From positions 1,736,001 through 1,800,000 of the forward strand of contig WHUZ01000005.1 in NCBI GenBank assembly GCA_015179045.1: a stretch of DNA of 64,000 nucleotides, given 5' to 3'. The notes beneath the pieces were generated by a model that was not told the origin of the DNA, did no database searches, and worked only from the letters and a program-made list of their open reading frames with translations. Made by a program: the position numbers and the translations under genes. Below, in pieces: positions 10,598-23,600 of the stretch (position 1 is its first letter; every line of letters starts with the position of its first letter). Origin of the DNA: Kalaharituber pfeilii. Lineage: Eukaryota; Ascomycota; Pezizomycetes; Pezizales; Pezizaceae.

Positions 10598-13500
10598 ATG
10601 GCACCAATAGTAATTTCAAGGCCTGGTCCCATTAGGACGGCGAAAACGCCAAAGCGTGTCAGGTTCGCGGGAGAGGATCGCGAACAGACGAAGTTGATAC
10701 GACAGCAGGAAGCTGAGAAGAGGGATGCGCGAAGTTTGCCACGCGTTGATGTAAGTCATTTTCAACTTCTTGTGCTGTCCTGTGTTGCTGCTTCTGTCGA
10801 TGCAGTTTTATTTGGCGCTTGGAGGGCCAGGCTCCCGCATCGGGTTCCACCAACGCAATCCTCGCTCAAAGTTATCCAGATATTTTCAAGGTAAATACCA
10901 CCCAAGAATTCTACTGACGCGCTTCATTTTATTTTATTTTCTTAGGTCGATGTATCTACTAGCTACGAACTGCCTGTTGTTACTGCTGCAGCAGGTGCAT
11001 TGTTCAATTACGCGAAGTCTACCATAGGGTTGATGGTGGAATTTGGGAAGACCGCTCTGACGACCTCCTTTGGAAAGGTCCTTCCGTCGCTTGGAACAGA
11101 CAATTCATCACAGCTTGTTCCTCCAAAAGAACCAGCTAGCATGCTGGAGTATCCTCCATTCCTTGCTGGGGCCACACCGTAAGTTCCTCCATATTCCTTT
11201 TGGAGCTCAACGCTCTGTGCATTGCTAGTGGCATGTTGTCACTAACTTTACTCAATACAGAAACGTGGTAAAGAAAAACCGGAGGGATTACTATCAGTCC
11301 GTGGGCGTGATGAGCTCGATGCAAAAGGCTAAGTCCTACGCAGCTGGGTCAACACCCGCCAGAACACCTGAAAGCATGCAATCTGACAAGGAAAAGAATT
11401 GGTACCGCTTCCATGATACCCCGTACGCCGGTCACAAGTTGGATTTTGGCCGTGGACGATCACTGCTCCCTCCCCCAGCAGCTCCTCAGTACAGATTCGA
11501 CAGTCCAACTCGGCCTTCCTCGAAGCATAGATCAAAACCAACCAAATCTCCGGCAAGGAAGCAACAGAAGTCCGCACTGAAGAGGCGAAGTAGATCCCGA
11601 CTTGCCGACGGTGTCGCTCGCCGCTCGAATGCTGAAGAGTTTCACGCAAACTTTTCGAAGAAGGAGCGCAATGAGCTATATGCTTCATATACACGATTCT
11701 TGACGGCTCTCAAATTTGATGTGAAACAATTTGCCAGCTCTTTGCGGAATATGTGTCTGCCGACAGAGATGATTCTTAAAGTTCATGATCATATGAAACG
11801 CTCGGATTGGGATTTCTTTATGAAAATTATGGCAGACGAGGAGTACTGGGCTCAGGTGAAAGGCGTTGGAAGTACAAAGGTTCCTACAGTACCGAACTAT
11901 GTAGAGCCTCATGCTAAGCGGCCCAACGTCAATCCATGCGAATACTGCAAATCTTACGAATGGGCTGGGAAGGTGGAAATCAGAGAAGTGGAAAATGATG
12001 GGGATGAGGTTCAGGTTATTGGTCAAACAAAATTCGATATTCCATACAGTAAGGAGGAGCAAGCCCACATTGATGCTGGACGGTTCTACAAGGTGTTCCA
12101 CAGATTCTGTCATGAAAGCCGTTATGACTGGAAGTTCCCTGATCCTAGCAAGCCATGCTCTTGGGAAGGCCAGAATCATTCATCTGCAAAGGAAGGGAAA
12201 TGGTCCATCTCCAAGTATGACCCTAGGTTGAGACATTTCCCGTTGCTTATGCAGCGCATGCCGAAGCGCATGCGCCAGATTCAACAAGAGTTAAGTGAAA
12301 CTGTAATGCAGCTCACAGCTCAGGATATGGCTGCATGGTATTACATGCAAGGTGTTCGACGCTATAATACCCGAATGGCTGCCCAATTGGAGAAGATGGA
12401 TCTTGAAAGGAAGCGACGTCAAGTTCTGTGGCCATGCCAGTTGCAGGTTCAAGTGGTAGTCAAGAGCAAACCGGTAAGTTTCAATTTGCTTTAGTATATA
12501 CTCCGAACGACTGCTGATTCTGGATAGGAACCGGAGCCCCAGGTCGAGGAGAAGGTTCAGGAAGAGACAACCGTTACTAACGCCAAGAGGACCCGTGGTG
12601 ATAACATCGATGAGGGTTACTTTGATGAGGATGCGACTGCGCGTAAGCGAGCAAGGTTCCATATCAATAAGCCGGAGACAGCCGCAGACACCGCAACTAA
12701 GATTGACAAGGACGCCCAATCCCAGGACGGCAGCCTAGATTTACGTAAGGACCTTGGCAACATGCCCTCCCTGGATTCCCGGAAGAGAGCGCGATCTGAG
12801 GATATTGACATGGATGATGTACATTTAGAGAAGAAGGCGCATGCGGAAAAACCTGCGAAGGCTAAACCATCAGGTGGAAGCTTTGGGCTGTTTGACGACT
12901 CGGATACAGAGGATGATATGGACAAGGAACGTAAGCAGGAGAAGGCCCAAGAACAATCTGCGGCTAATGTACGTATCACAATGTCCCTTGTCCAACGTCA
13001 AGCCTTTTCTACATGCCAAGCATTGAACTTCTACGATTGTCTGGCATGCAGGCTAACAATTAATATAGAACATTGAAAACGATTCTCAACTCACTCAAGA
13101 ACCGAAATTAACTTGGCTCCAGAAACTCGACGCCATGATGAAACTCAGGGAGGCAGAGCTGGCAGCTGCGGAGGCAGAAAGAGCAAAGGTAAGCACCTGC
13201 ATGTTCCATACTTTATTACTTTGCGATACGGCCCAAGCGAGCTAGATGTGACTAACATTATTCAATCATAGGCTGAGGCAGAAAAAGAAGCTCAAGAGAG
13301 GACTAAGAGGGAAGCTGAGGAGAAGGCCAGGAAGGAGGCCGAGGAGAGGGCGAAACAGGAGGCAGAAAAGGAAGCTGCAAAGGCACAAGCACCAAAGCCA
13401 TCAGAAGAGGTACCTTCCATCTTCTCAAACAAGCCTTTGTTCCCTCCGGTGCAGACTTCAACTTCTTCTGCTCCTTCGAAGAAGCCTTTTGTGTTTGAAG

Positions 13501-15267
13501 ACCCCAGCCCCACTCAGGTGCAAACGGTACCTACAGAAGATGAAAGGGCCCCTCTTAAGGAGCACACTAATGGAGTGAAGCCCATGTCCCCTGCATCGAC
13601 TGTTCCGAACCTGTTTGGAAGCGCGGTGCCGAATCTAGCGCCAAATTCCGGCTTTGGTTTTTCTACATCTTCCGATATCTCGCCTTTCAAGCCAATTGGT
13701 CCGACATCTGTCACTGGGCAAGGTAAGACTGGAGCACAGCCATCGCTCTTTGGTAATGAGGAAAATATTCCGACTTCTACTGCTTCAGCTACTCAAGCAC
13801 CTCTGCAATCTCTGTTTGCCCCTAAACCAACTGGAGCTCCAGTTTTCGGCTTTGGTGCAAATAATATTACGAGTACGGCACCAACTGGTGGGTTATTTGC
13901 TTCTGTTTCAGCTCCCGCTCAAACGGAGACCGAGAACAAGTCAACTTCTCTGTTCGGCAACAAGGAAGAGCCACCGAAGGACAATAACGCACCAAAGCCA
14001 GGTGCGCCATCCTTGTTCAGCGGATTCAATACTGCGCCTGCTGCTCCGGCAACAACTCAACCGAGCTCTCTGTTTAGCGCAAAGCCCACCGAGACTCAGC
14101 AGCCTGCCACCAACTTGTTCTCCAATCTAGGGCCAGTTAACGGTGGCCTCTTCAACAATGTCTCCTCTGCTGCCCCCGCTACAACCCCTGCTGTCACTGC
14201 CGCCCCAGGTGTAGGACTGTTTGGTGCCACCACTACGGCGCCCACGGCCCCAGCCAATACATCAAACCTCTTTGGCGCCTCGTCTGCTCCGACGACCACC
14301 GCAGAGGCACCCAAGTCAATATTCTCGTTCGACACAAAGCCTGCAGCCGCACCCTTCACCTTCGGCGGCGCAACATCGAAGCCCTCTGAGCCAGCACCAG
14401 CACCAACAAGCCTCTTTGACAACGCCACCGCCACCACCACCGCCACTGCACCTTCAAGTGTGCCTTCAGTTTTCAACATCTCCGGTGTGGGCTCCACAGG
14501 TAACTCAATGAGCGGTTCCTTCCCGACTACAAGTACTCCATTCACGTTTGGGGCCGGGACTACTGCGCCGGCTCTAGCCGCGACGTCTATGAGCCTGTCC
14601 TTCCCGCCGGCCACGCCTGCAGGCCAACCGCCGGCGTTTTCGTTCGGGGGGTTCAAAGTAAATAATAACAGTAAGTACCAAACATTCCCTGAATACACGC
14701 TCATGATCGATACTTACAGTGTTGACAACAGGCACCACCCCCACGAAATCCTCCGATGTCCAGAATCGCTTGAGCGAAGACATCAGCATGGCGTCGCCCG
14801 AGCAATCGCCGCAGAAATCTGACTCTCCAAAGACATTTAGCATCTTTGGCAGCATCAACAATAACTTGGCGAACCGCAATACAACTACCACCGCCGCTAG
14901 CTTTGGCGCTGGTGCCAATAAGCCCTTCACATTCGGCCAACCTGCAGCTCCGTCATCATTGAAATTCAGCGAGTCTGCCAAGCCGCCGACGCTCAACTTT
15001 GGGCCTGTGATGGGTAGCCAGCCGGCTGCGTCTCCAGCAATGCCTGCGACCTCGGGTATTACATCACTGCCGGGTGCGGCATCTAAGTTTGAGTTTGGTG
15101 GATTTACGGGTATTCCAGGTGCTCCTGCTGCCACGGCCGCGCCCAGCATGCCGGGTGCGTCGACGGCGGCGCCGTTCACATTCAATGCGACAGGATTGGA
15201 TTTTTCACTGCAGCCAACGCCTGGCAGAAAGATTGCGACGCCAAGAAGAAAGTTTCCGAAGCGCTAA
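10598..15267 (+). CDS. FG-repeat nucleoporin (nuclear-basket Nup1/Nup153-like)
   Basis: Predicted exons are 10598-10750, 10831-10890, 10946-11178, 11261-12473, 12528-12968, 13069-13188, 13272-14670 and 14732-15267, giving 1384 aa. All junctions are GT-AG and keep phase; the first intron ends at CCAG 10830, not the nearer GCAG, to stay in frame. The start context is ATCATGGCA. The first ~70 residues are basic (TAKTPKRVRFAG). A conserved-looking middle region (about 260-540) includes WDFFMKIMADEEYWAQ and a CEYC pair. Residues about 710-780 are a highly charged Ala/Glu/Lys helix. From about 785 on it is a Ser/Thr/Pro/Ala-rich domain full of SLFG, NLFG, FxFG and FTFG motifs. The extreme C-terminus is basic (GRKIATPRRKFPKR), as in basket Nups. 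FG domains bind transport receptors in the pore. Class assignment to Nup1/Nup60/Nup153 is inference; membership of the FG-Nup group is strong. Confidence 0.85.
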
Positions 15268-17746
15268 ATGCCATCCTGGCTTCTGCAGCTATCATGCATT
15301 TTTGATCTGCTCACCTACGTTTGACGTTGATGCTCCATACACCAAGTTCATGTGCGCGATTGTCGTGTTTTCTCCCTGCATTCTCCCGTTTTTCCTGCGC
15401 TTTTTCTGTCACATGGCTGATCATGTACTCAATCACCTAATTTTCCCAAGAACTCCAGATTTTTCGTTATTTCTCTCGTTCTCGAAATCACATAATTGCT
15501 TACTTTCCTTTTTCTCGTTTTATCGAGCGTGAGAAGAATAGATCCTGAATCATGTATATAATCTCTGTCCTGTATGTTTAGTCGTCGTCGTTGCTGTTAT
15601 GGTGTGTTGGTGTTGATGGGAATTTGCTTCAACATATCATGTGGTTCTGGGTTTAACCCTGTTGTGTACTAAAAGGTAAAGCTTTTTTCTTTGATCTATG
15701 TCAAAAAGGTAAGGCATAAGGTAAGGTTCATACAAAACTTGGCGTTTTTGTTTTTATCATTTATCTACTTCTTTTTCTGAGATAAATTATTTAGCTTTGC
15801 ATTGCTTCAAATTCATCGACTTTTTTATTACCTTTTTCCTTATTTTCTTGCCTTCGTTGCTATGTTGCTTCTCAAGACGTTATGTACGACGTTACGTACG
15901 TACGGCGATTATGAAAAAAACCCTCCTGGGAATTTACTGTGTTTTGATTGTGAGGCTCCGAGAAAGATAAGAAAATATTATGTTTTGCAGAGAAGAAAAG
16001 AAAAAGAAAGAGAAAAAGAATTAATAATGAAAAACGAAAGAGTGAGAAGAGGGCTATTTCTAAGTCCGGTTCAGTGGTCCGGCGAGTGACAGGCGACGAC
16101 GATGATGGTGAGGTGTATACATAAGTGACCCTTATTCTGAGATGTGATGAGGTGTTGGAGGGTTGACAGAGAGGAGTGATGGGGTGGGGGTTCGTGGTTA
16201 GTTAGCATGGTATACGTAGGGGGATCTGAGGGGATAACATGGAGGGGGCATGGAGGGGGGGGATATATGGAGATGGTAGTGCCCAGCCTAGCTAGGGCAA
16301 GTTCCCAAGTGATTCATGGTGGTTGGAATATTCGTTTTTTGCTTTGTGATTTTTGCTGTGTTGCTTGCTTGCTCTGTTGGTCTTTCTTTCTTTTTTTTTT
16401 TTTTTTTTTTCTTCTTTGGTTTGTTGTTGCCGATGGTTAGTGCTGGTAGCTAAATAGAACAACTGTCCAGGGCAGTGTGGGGAGACTATTGCAAGTGGAA
16501 ATGGAGTGCTGTATGTGTGGTATGATGGATGGATGTTGGGGCATAGTTTCATAATTATAAATAAATGTCCTTTAGCTTGCTTGTGCAAATTGTGTCGAGG
16601 TTCAATTATCATTACTATCGAGTCTCCTGAGCATCCAATAATGCCATTGTTTTTGTCAAGTGAATCAAAGTAACCTACATACCCTAATTGTGTTCGTGAC
16701 AAACACGCAACAGATTGCGCAAGGCGAGGGGGATCATGTTGCCACATTGGTGGGTGGAGAAGCCTTGACTAACGAATGACAATCTCAAGACCATGCAAGG
16801 AACGTCAGTGTCAAGAGCTTCGGCGTCCAATCTACACTTGTACTCGAGTAGAGACCGACACCTGCTAGACCGTCCCCTTGGTGCGAACACATGTCTGCAA
16901 AGCTGTCCTGGTACGGTGCCTTTGCGGGTTCTTTGTCCGTTTCTTTTCTTCTTTTTTTCCGAGCTCGATCTAGGGGCTACATGACTTGACGGAGGCATGC
17001 ATGCAGGCCCCACGCTACTTTGTAGTGATAATGAGGGAATTCTGTCTCAGGGAACGGTAGAGCACAAGCTGCTGAGGGGAAACATTACCGCAAGTCACAA
17101 TTGCCAATGGGGTTCACAGGGAAGAGGGCGCGGGGAGGAATGTAAGGGCATTGCTGCATATTGCTTAGCCTCGCCTCGTCACGTTGCTGCGATGTGCCAT
17201 GGGCCACTCCGCCCCTACAGGTACTACTGTTACCTTTACTGCTTTTGTGTGCAAGTCCAAGTGCCCCTCCTCTCACTCCCTCTCTCCCTCGTCCATCTGG
17301 AGCTGCTGTTACCAGCCGAGTTATTTCTTGAGTTCCTTTTTTTTCTCACTATCAGATCTGCTTCCTTTTGTTTGTTCCCTTCCTGCTCTGCTCTGAGCTG
17401 GACGAGTGATTAGACTTTTTAAGTACGACTCTACGAGGCATTTGATAGGCATTTTTGAACAGCTTCAGAACTTCATGTCTTAGCCCAGGTATTTGTTCCG
17501 CTGTTTTCAGTTCCATGAAAACACTTTCGAAACCACTCCCAGTTGTCTGGTCAAGTACCCGAAAATGCTAACGCCCCCCATTGCAGATCAAAGAAAACAA
17601 GGACTGCAACAAAACTTTTGTTGTAATCTTGTTGCACAACTTTCTGATATCGAATATCGATTCCGATACCCTTTCCCATCACACCCGATTTTATTCCCAG
17701 CGAAAAAAAAAAAAAGAAAAAGAAAAAAAGATATAGCTTCTACACA
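15268..17746. other. intergenic, no supported gene
   Basis: The region contains the 3' untranslated region of the nucleoporin gene and the upstream region of ALO1. Features are a T-rich run at 16,392-16,410 and an A-rich block at 17,703-17,729 just before the ALO1 start. Short open frames on both strands have no recognisable domain. Confidence 0.5.
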
Positions 17747-19589
17747 ATGGCAGACATCTCCAGCTCAATTCCGGAGCTCACTCCGCCGGACTGGCGCCTG
17801 CTCATCGCCCAAACCTCGATCCCCTTCCGCTACAAAGAAGGGCACATCCACCACACCTGGGCCAAAACGCACTTCTCCCGCCCAGAGCTGTACCTGCAGC
17901 CTCAAACCGTCGAGGAGATTCAGCACATTGTGCACACTGCACGGCGATGCCGCAGGAAGCTCACCGTTATCGGCTCTGGTCATTCGCCAAGCGACATGAC
18001 GTCCTCTACGGTCCCCTCTAACACATGGCTTGTAAACCTCGATAACTTCAATCGGGTCCTTGACGACAACCCTGACACTCACGGCTTCGACGGGCCCTGC
18101 ATCACCGTCGAAGCCGGGATCCGCATCTACCATCTCATCGCTGAACTAAACAAGCGCGGCCTTGGGTTACCAAGTATGGGAAGTATCATGGAGCAGTCTA
18201 TCGCTGGTGCGATTGCGACTGCGACGCACGGAAGTTCGTTGAGGCATGGGTTGTTGAGTGAGAATATTGTGAGCTTGAGGATCATGTTGAGCGATGGGAA
18301 GAGCTACACCTGTGCGCATGACAAGAACCGAGAGCTCTTTGAAGCTGCACTAGTCAGTTTAGGCGGATTGGGGATTATTACGCATGTTACGTACGCGGCG
18401 GTACCACAATACCGATTGCATTGGAAGCAGGAGATTCGCACCCTCGAACACATGCTGGAGAGCTGGGACAAGGGACTCTGGGACCAGAAGGAATTCTCCA
18501 GAGCCTGGTGGTTCCCGTATTCTGAGCGAGCAATCGTCTGGAGGGCAGAGAAGATTGGAAAAGTCGAGCACTTTGACGAGGAAACAAAGCAGTGGAGTGA
18601 GAGGTGGGAGGCTGGAGGCGAGGAGCTGGGGAAGCCCCCGTATAGTTGGTATGGAACGTGGATGGGATATCATGCATACCAGATGATGCTATGGGTCGCG
18701 AGGTGGATCCCCTGGCTTACGCCATATGTGGAGAGGTTTGTGTTTAGGACGCAGTATGGGTGGGAGGAAGGTGTGATTGGGGAGGCGGTGCAGCAGGGGG
18801 AGGAGGCACTCTTGTTGGATTGTTTGTTTAGCCAGTATGTTAATGAGGTATATTCCACTTCCCTTCCTTACCCCATATCTACCCCCAAAAACTAACCAAC
18901 CATATAATTCCTAGTGGGCCATCCCTCTCCACCATGGTCCTGCTGCCATCTCCCGCCTGCGAGCCTGGCTCTTCCGCCGTCCCTACTCCGAACATCAAAT
19001 CCCAATCTCCCCCGCCGGCGTTTACGTACACGCACCTATCGAAGTTCGCGTCACCGACTCCTCACTTCACCACGCTACCACTCAGGCACCCGCGCGCGCC
19101 AGAGCCCTGCTTGACACCTCCTGTCCGGACGGTCCCACCCTATACCTTAACGCCACCCTATACAGACCGTACCTTAGCCGCGGCAACGCGGAGATGCGGA
19201 GGCGCTATTACACTGCCTTTGAGTGGCTGATGCGCGAGTATGGCGGGAAACCGCACTGGGGCAAGAACTTCGTCGTTGGTGGAGGAGGTGAAGTTGAAAA
19301 GGGGGTCAATGACGTGCGAATCGAAGGGGAAGATGGGGAAAGCGTAAAGGCCCTGCCGGGTGAGGGAGAAGGGGTCTGGGATGAGATGTATGGTGCGGCG
19401 GTGAGAAGGTGGAGAGCGGTTAGGAAGAGGGTGGACCCGGATGGGGTGTTTAGGACAGGTTGGTTGGACAGAACAGTTTTGGCAGGGGAAGGGACGGGCG
19501 AGAATGAAGAGGGGGATAGGTATGGGGAGGCGTCGACGGTGTTGGTGGGGGTAGAGGAGGTGTTAGAGTTTGTGCCGGATGTGGAGTGA
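17747..19589 (+). CDS. ALO1: D-arabinono-1,4-lactone oxidase
   Basis: Exons are 17747-18847 and 18915-19589 (591 aa), with a 67-bp intron (GTATAT..CTAG) in phase 0. The enzyme oxidises D-arabinono-1,4-lactone to dehydro-D-arabinono-lactone, the last step of D-erythroascorbate synthesis, with FAD as cofactor; family members are mitochondrial-membrane associated. Residues 40-240 form the PCMH-type FAD domain with VIGSGHSPSD (76-82 region; His79 is the expected covalent FAD attachment site). The C-terminal ALO domain contains the diagnostic HWGK at 481-484 and ends with a D-P-x-G-x-F-type segment (VDPDGVF). Length is slightly above the usual 520-570 aa; the extra residues are in the C-terminal third (GGGGEVEKGVND, GEDGESVK). 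The start context is ACACAATGGC. It is convergent with the gelsolin gene. Confidence 0.93.
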
Positions 19590-20225
19590 TGGGGGGATAG
19601 GGATAAGGTGGGAAGTGTTGTAAAATATATCTACTCAGTCCTTTTTTTTGGCGTCGGTGAAAGGGATATGGGGTTCGGTTTATGCATGAGATGTGTTATT
19701 CTTGAATTTGGTGTATATCCCAACCATACCGGCTACACAGGACTTGATTGCGCTGATATTCAGCCACTGTGGGATGAATTAGACGGTCACGGGAGGTGAT
19801 TGTGCACCATTTGTATTATGAAATTTGATAAATCAGCTACAACACGCAACTCCCCACACATACACATCCACTTGCACAAATACACATTATACAGCAAATT
19901 ATATGCTAATCCTCATCTATGCTCATCTATCCCATGTCCCCCCTCCCCCAGCAACCCCCGTTTTTCCCACGAAAACAATAAGAAAAAAAAATAACCTTCT
20001 CACAACACACACACACAAATAAAGAGACCTTAAATCAAATCTTTCCAATTTTTCCCCCCCCCAAACTCCCAACCCGAACAATAAAACTATAACCCCCCCC
20101 CCTTTTTTCCTCCTCTCTACCATCGAAATTCTAACCACTTTTTACACCCTATCTCCCCATCCCCACCCCTTATCTCTTCATTAAATGCAAGGGAAAGAAA
20201 AAAGGTTTTAACGGAAAAAGTAGGG

Positions 20226-20260
<35 letters not shown>

Positions 20261-20357
20261 ACACACAAACATAAAAACAAACAAATGCAAGCGTTTTTAT
20301 GTGTTTTTTTTTAAAGAAAAGGAGAGAAAAACCAAAGATGAAGGTAAAAGAGGAAGG

Positions 20358-20389
<32 letters not shown>

Positions 20390-20629
20390 ACATTTGTAGA
20401 ATGTCAAGCTACTGATGGTATATCCCCATTTTCCCTCCGCCGTGTGTATACCCAAACTATGCTATTATTCTTCCGTATGTTACCCCGATGTGTATTACCA
20501 ATTACCCTATTCTATCCCATTATCCTTCCCCTCCTTTCCCCACCCAATTACCCTCCTTTTACTATTCTGTTCCCTCTCGCCCATCCCTCCTCCATCCCCC
20601 ACCCAACCTCCCAATCCCATCGCTACCGC
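19590..20629. other. convergent 3' intergenic region with long poly-A tracts
   Basis: This is the spacer between the converging ALO1 and DUF4045-gelsolin genes. It is strongly strand-asymmetric (A/C-rich on the plus strand) and holds two long uninterrupted A runs, 20,226-20,257 (32 A) and 20,358-20,388 (31 A), with further T and C homopolymers. No element ends, target duplications or LINE 3' sequence flank the A runs, so they look like simple-sequence expansions and not retroposon tails. No gene seen. Confidence 0.6.
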
Positions 20630-23600
20630 TCATACCCCTTCGACCCCCATGACCCTCATGGCATCCTTCAACTCCACCACCCTCAAACTCGGCTTCCTCG
20701 CCGGCGACCACATTGTCGGAATCGCACTCTGCTGCCAGCTTCTAAAAGCCGCCCTAAACTCCCTCGAGACTCCTCCCAACAGCACAAACGTCGGCGGCAA
20801 GAATGGACGTCCGTCGTGACTATGTGCGTACTTGCTGTATTCCTGAGTAAAGTGGAGGGCGGCTTGAAATTCTGCGCGCTTCGATTGTGAGCTGGCACCG
20901 AGGACGCTGTGGGAGGGGAAAAAAGAAAAAATTGTTAGCAAAAATTTATTGGGAATCTGAACGGGGAGAACGGGGAGGAACATACATGTAGAGCTCGAAG
21001 AACGCGTCGAGGACGTATATATTTGATGTCTCGATATCCTTTTGGCAGAAAGGTGATATCTCAATAACCTGTCAAGAGAACAAGCATCAGCACCGGCTCC
21101 CAACTATCATTGTGAATCATGCACTCACATGTGGGTCAACCCTTGTATCCAATCTAAACAGCCTCGCCGCGTAATTACTGTGCGCAGGCTTCATCGCCCA
21201 ATACTTCGCCGCAGCCCTCTCTTCCTGTCCTAACTTCAAAAAATCCAACAATGCTTCTGGCTCATTACCCTCATCCGCCTCTTCGTATCCCTCGCTATCG
21301 AAATCTGCGGCTACCCGTCTCGCATACTCGAGCTCCTGCACACTAGAGCCTTGGCCCTTCCAAAGATACAACTTTTGGCCAGAGTGAATCAGGAACGGGA
21401 AACCAGAGCACAGAACTGGGTTCTTGAGGTCTTCCTCGTCAAACACGATGCCGTCAAACAAAGAACGTCCGCAGAGGATGTATGGGGAGGCTTGCGCCGA
21501 CTTAGAGTTCCCGCGTCGGATGACGAGGGTGCCACCTAGCGCATTTAGGAAGCTTGGTGTTTCTCTACCTTGCCTCACAAGAACCTGAAATTTATTAGCG
21601 CCTGCACATTATTCCAGATATAGGGGGCATCCTCACCATTGGTGCATCATTTTCTTCAGCCATCTTCTGAGCGAACGCTTGCGCATCATCTACAGCCGTA
21701 GGAGCCACTTGATTCCCGCTCCACAAGTAAAACTCCGCATCCTTTTGCCCATCTGGCTTTTCATAGATATGCAGACACATATACATATTTTCGTCGTATA
21801 ATATATGCTCCTTCCCCTGGCCGACCGCCTGCACTTTGCCATTTCCCGTAACCTCCCACACGTCCAGCTTCACGGTTTCCACCTTCTCATACTCCGGCTT
21901 CTTTGCGGGTAAGAATTTTGTCAAGTCGACATCCACCTTTGTGAGGGCTGGCTCTGGGTCTTTGAAGAAGCCGTTTAGCTCGTTTGTATGGTTTGGTATC
22001 GAGTTATATGACACTTTACGAACTCCAGCCTCGCTACTTGGATTGCTCTTTGGCTTATTAGACGATACCGGGAGTGGGGTGGGCCTCAATTCGGAAACGT
22101 CGTCCTCATCTTCGACAGTAGGCAATCTTGGTGGCAACCTGGCTTGTGTTTGTGTTTGTGTTTGTGGAGGATTACTTTTGGTTTCCGTGCTGGATGGTAC
22201 TACACTTACTGCAGCCGTACTTTCTGACGGTGGAGCAGTGTTCGGTTTCTCGTCTTTGACAGCCTTAGCAGCCGCCCTATGCGCACTAGAAACCCTTACA
22301 GTTGTTGAGCGCCTAGCTAACCAGCCTAAAGGAGGGGGCTGCACAGGGCGCTCGACAGGTTCGGGTTCGGGAGCTGGAGGAGCAGGCGGTTTAGGAGTAT
22401 TATTCTCAGTTTCCAACGAGAAGCTGTAATTGGGCTTCTCAACAATAGGGGAGGGGATAGGTGTGATATTTGGGGATGAATTGAAGTCCATTATGGCAGA
22501 CAACAAAGGAGATTTTGGAGGCGGCGCAGGCTTTGCCTTCACTTGTTCCTTCTCCTTCTCCGGTTGATCTGATATATTTGGTATTTCAGCTTTTAATTTT
22601 GGAGCCAGCAGGTTAGGCTCAGATCTAGCCATCGGAATCGCTGGCTTTGGAGGTGGTGCTGGCACTGGTTTCACTTCTACTGAAGGTACCCGGTGAAGAG
22701 CTGGCCTGCTATCCGAAACCGGTTTCATCTCCAGAGATGGTTTTGGTTTCAGAGCTGGTTTTATTTCAAAAGAAGGTTTCCGTCTCAAAGCTGGCTTTGT
22801 TTCCAACACTTCAGTTGCTGGTTTCATATTAAAAACAGGCTCCTCTTGAGTTGACACTTTCGTAGGCTGCCTTCTCTTGGGTCCTCGAGCACGTGATTTG
22901 GTTAACTAAAATCGTTAGTGAGGCCCAGTGTACTTAGTTATGCGGAATCTTACGTGTGTGAGTGGTTCGTCTCCACTCTTCCCCTCTCTCCGAGGCTCAT
23001 CCTGTGTTGAGGTAGTGATGTTGACGTTTGCAGATATATTTCTTGTGGAGTTCAATGACGGTGGACCCTTTGAAAGCAGATTTGCCAAGTTTGGCATCCG
23101 CTTGTCTGCTAATGACGATGGTTTCTCTAGTTCTCTGCGGGATATTTGTTTCGTTGGTGGCGGGGGCTTTGTCTTCGCCGTTATATCTGAACTAGAAATT
23201 GCAGAGGCAGATATTGCAACTGTGTCGGAACGTTTAAGAGCCTCTTTGGCCGAGAGAAGTTTCTCCCTGACTGGGTCTGGAGGCTTTGGTTTAGGAGGGC
23301 CAATATCCTGCAATGCCGCCTTGCCTGCCAGAATTGTTTCCTTCAACTCATTCGGGGCTACATAGTTCTGTTTCTTTGTGGACCGCAGCCTTAACATTGC
23401 ATTCAAAAACGGAAGATCTTCTTTATCTGGTGAACTACTCGGACTATTGCGGGGCTTGAGATTTCCACGGAAGTCCAATTCCACCCTTGGCCCAGGAACC
23501 GGCTTTGCTCCAAGAGTACTAGGCTTTTCGGCCACAGGTGGTGGTTTTTTAGATGGAAGTAATGGAATAGGCTTGTCGAGAGATGGAGGATGATCAATCG

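Noticed and set aside
14096..15185. Long minus-strand open frames opposite the nucleoporin
   Set aside because: They are antisense shadows of the low-complexity Ala/Pro/Thr FG region; their Gly/Val/Ala-rich translation is what the complement gives.
20226..20388. Poly-A tracts as retroposon tails
   Set aside because: No LINE 3' sequence, source gene or target-site duplication adjoins either tract.
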